A stretch of 64,000 bases of DNA from Aphanizomenon flos-aquae FACHB-1287 (lineage in GTDB: Bacteria > Cyanobacteriota > Cyanobacteriia > Cyanobacteriales > Nostocaceae): contig NZ_JACJTO010000004.1 of NCBI RefSeq assembly GCF_014698755.1, forward strand, positions 1 through 64,000. Direction: 5' to 3'. Below the pieces are notes generated by a model. The model searched no databases, was not told the DNA's origin, and saw only the letters and a list, made by a program, of their open reading frames with translations. Positions 63,456-64,000 of the stretch are shown here, in pieces. A program made the translations under genes and the position numbers. How positions within the stretch are numbered: position 1 is the stretch's first letter; each line of letters opens with the position of its first letter.

Positions 63456-64000
63456 ATGTCAAGATCTCAATCATCACCAAGCTTTGGTAATCATCTAATT
63501 TTGGGTATTTCTGGAACTACTTTAAATGATGATGATAAACGGGTATTAAATGAATTAAAACCCATTGGTGTCATCTTTTTCGGGAAAAATTTCCTCGACG
63601 GTGTACCCTATGCAATTTGGTTAGAAAAGTTTAAAACCCTGATTGATGAAGTTCACGAATATACAGAACGCGACTCCATATTTACTACTTTAGATCATGA
63701 AGGTGGCCGAGTAGTGCGAACCCCTTTACCCATTACCCGTTTTCCTCATGCTTATTTATTACAATCTCACGCTTTTGAAGTCGCTAAAGCCACAGCTAGA
63801 GAATTAAAATCTCTGGGAATTAATCTTTCTTGGTCTCCGGTTGCGGATATTTTCTCAAATCCTCAAAACCCAATTATTGGACCCCGTGCCTTTGGAATTA
63901 CACCAGAAAAAACCAGTCAATGTGTGCGGGAATATTACCAAGGATTGCGAGAAGAGGGAATTTTAGGTTGTGCTAAACACTTTCCTGGCCATGGAGATAC
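63456..64000 (+). CDS. nagZ: Glycoside hydrolase family 3, beta-N-acetylhexosaminidase NagZ (partial)
   Basis: Open from ATG 63456 to the right edge, 181 codons so far. It begins MSRSQSSPSFGNHLILGISG, then VLNELKPIGVIFFGKNFLDG, TLDHEGGRVVRTPLPITRFP, VADIFSNPQNPIIGPRAFG and CAKHFPGHGD, which is the GH3 NagZ core. The enzyme removes N-acetylglucosamine from muropeptides during cell-wall recycling. The RlpA gene ends 57 bp upstream on the same strand, so both peptidoglycan genes may be co-transcribed. The C-terminal part lies outside the window. Confidence 0.93.
   Translation, partial: MSRSQSSPSFGNHLILGISGTTLNDDDKRVLNELKPIGVIFFGKNFLDGVPYAIWLEKFKTLIDEVHEYTERDSIFTTLDHEGGRVVRTPLPITRFPHAYLLQSHAFEVAKATARELKSLGINLSWSPVADIFSNPQNPIIGPRAFGITPEKTSQCVREYYQGLREEGILGCAKHFPGHGD

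Overview
The window is chromosomal DNA of a filamentous, very probably heterocyst-forming cyanobacterium (Nostocales). The signs are a low-GC genome with GCGATCGC (HIP1) palindromes inside and between genes (for example near 12050, 26685 and 41205), cyanobacterial NDH-1 subunits (NdhF, NdhM), carotenoid genes crtP-crtB, the PSII assembly protein PAM68, a DevH-type CRP regulator beside RbcR, Rre1, heptanucleotide short tandem repeats and small dispersed repeats. The genus cannot be fixed from sequence alone. The gene order devH, rbcR (opposite), NnrU/Z-ISO, thioredoxin, ndhF matches my memory of the Anabaena/Nostoc order.

Layout. 1-7.9 kb (mostly minus strand) is the edge of a contractile injection system (CIS) locus. 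It holds a gpI-like baseplate protein, a two-part DUF4159-like protein, a membrane-spanning WD40 protein, a small unknown protein, the tube protein, and the start of a gene built on identical 48-bp repeats that runs off the left edge. 8.2-14.5 kb holds rbp-rpsU, a PfkB kinase coupled to a CysQ-like phosphatase, DUF29, rsmI and an RTX/DUF4114 secreted protein. 15-18.7 kb is AT-rich and decaying: a thioredoxin-like ferredoxin, a broken secreted-protein gene, 42-bp periodic DNA, an orphan type II thioesterase and a TnpB relic. 18.7-34.3 kb holds rpsO-PAM68, lysC, a 5'-nucleotidase, hisS, a HAD hydrolase, a DALR protein, devH with an NtcA-type site, a PstS-like protein with a Ser/Thr kinase, rbcR, Z-ISO-like NnrU and thioredoxin. 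34.6-47.4 kb holds ndhF, an IS630 relic, an FHA-PrsW protease facing a CHAT-FHA protease pair, an ABC sugar importer without its ATPase, a PP2C phosphatase and ndhM. 48-64 kb holds rre1, cobA-hemD-coaE, an HNH nuclease, a DHH phosphoesterase, a CNNM transporter, hsp20, a zinc-ribbon plus winged-helix-like pair, tRNA-Ser(GCU), crtP-crtB, rlpA and a partial nagZ.

Togetherness. Several genes point to phospho-signalling: a Ser/Thr kinase and a PP2C phosphatase that both start with a four-cysteine ribbon, plus two FHA-domain proteases. cobA, hemD and coaE sit together for tetrapyrrole and CoA synthesis, crtP-crtB form a carotenoid operon, and rlpA-nagZ both act on peptidoglycan. The most unusual parts are the CIS accessory genes with the repeat-coded protein, the FHA-PrsW / CHAT-FHA protease neighbourhood, and at least three families of roughly 60-140 bp dispersed repeats that recur across intergenic spaces. 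Start sites were moved from the longest possible frame where a ribosome-binding site or gene coupling favoured an internal start.
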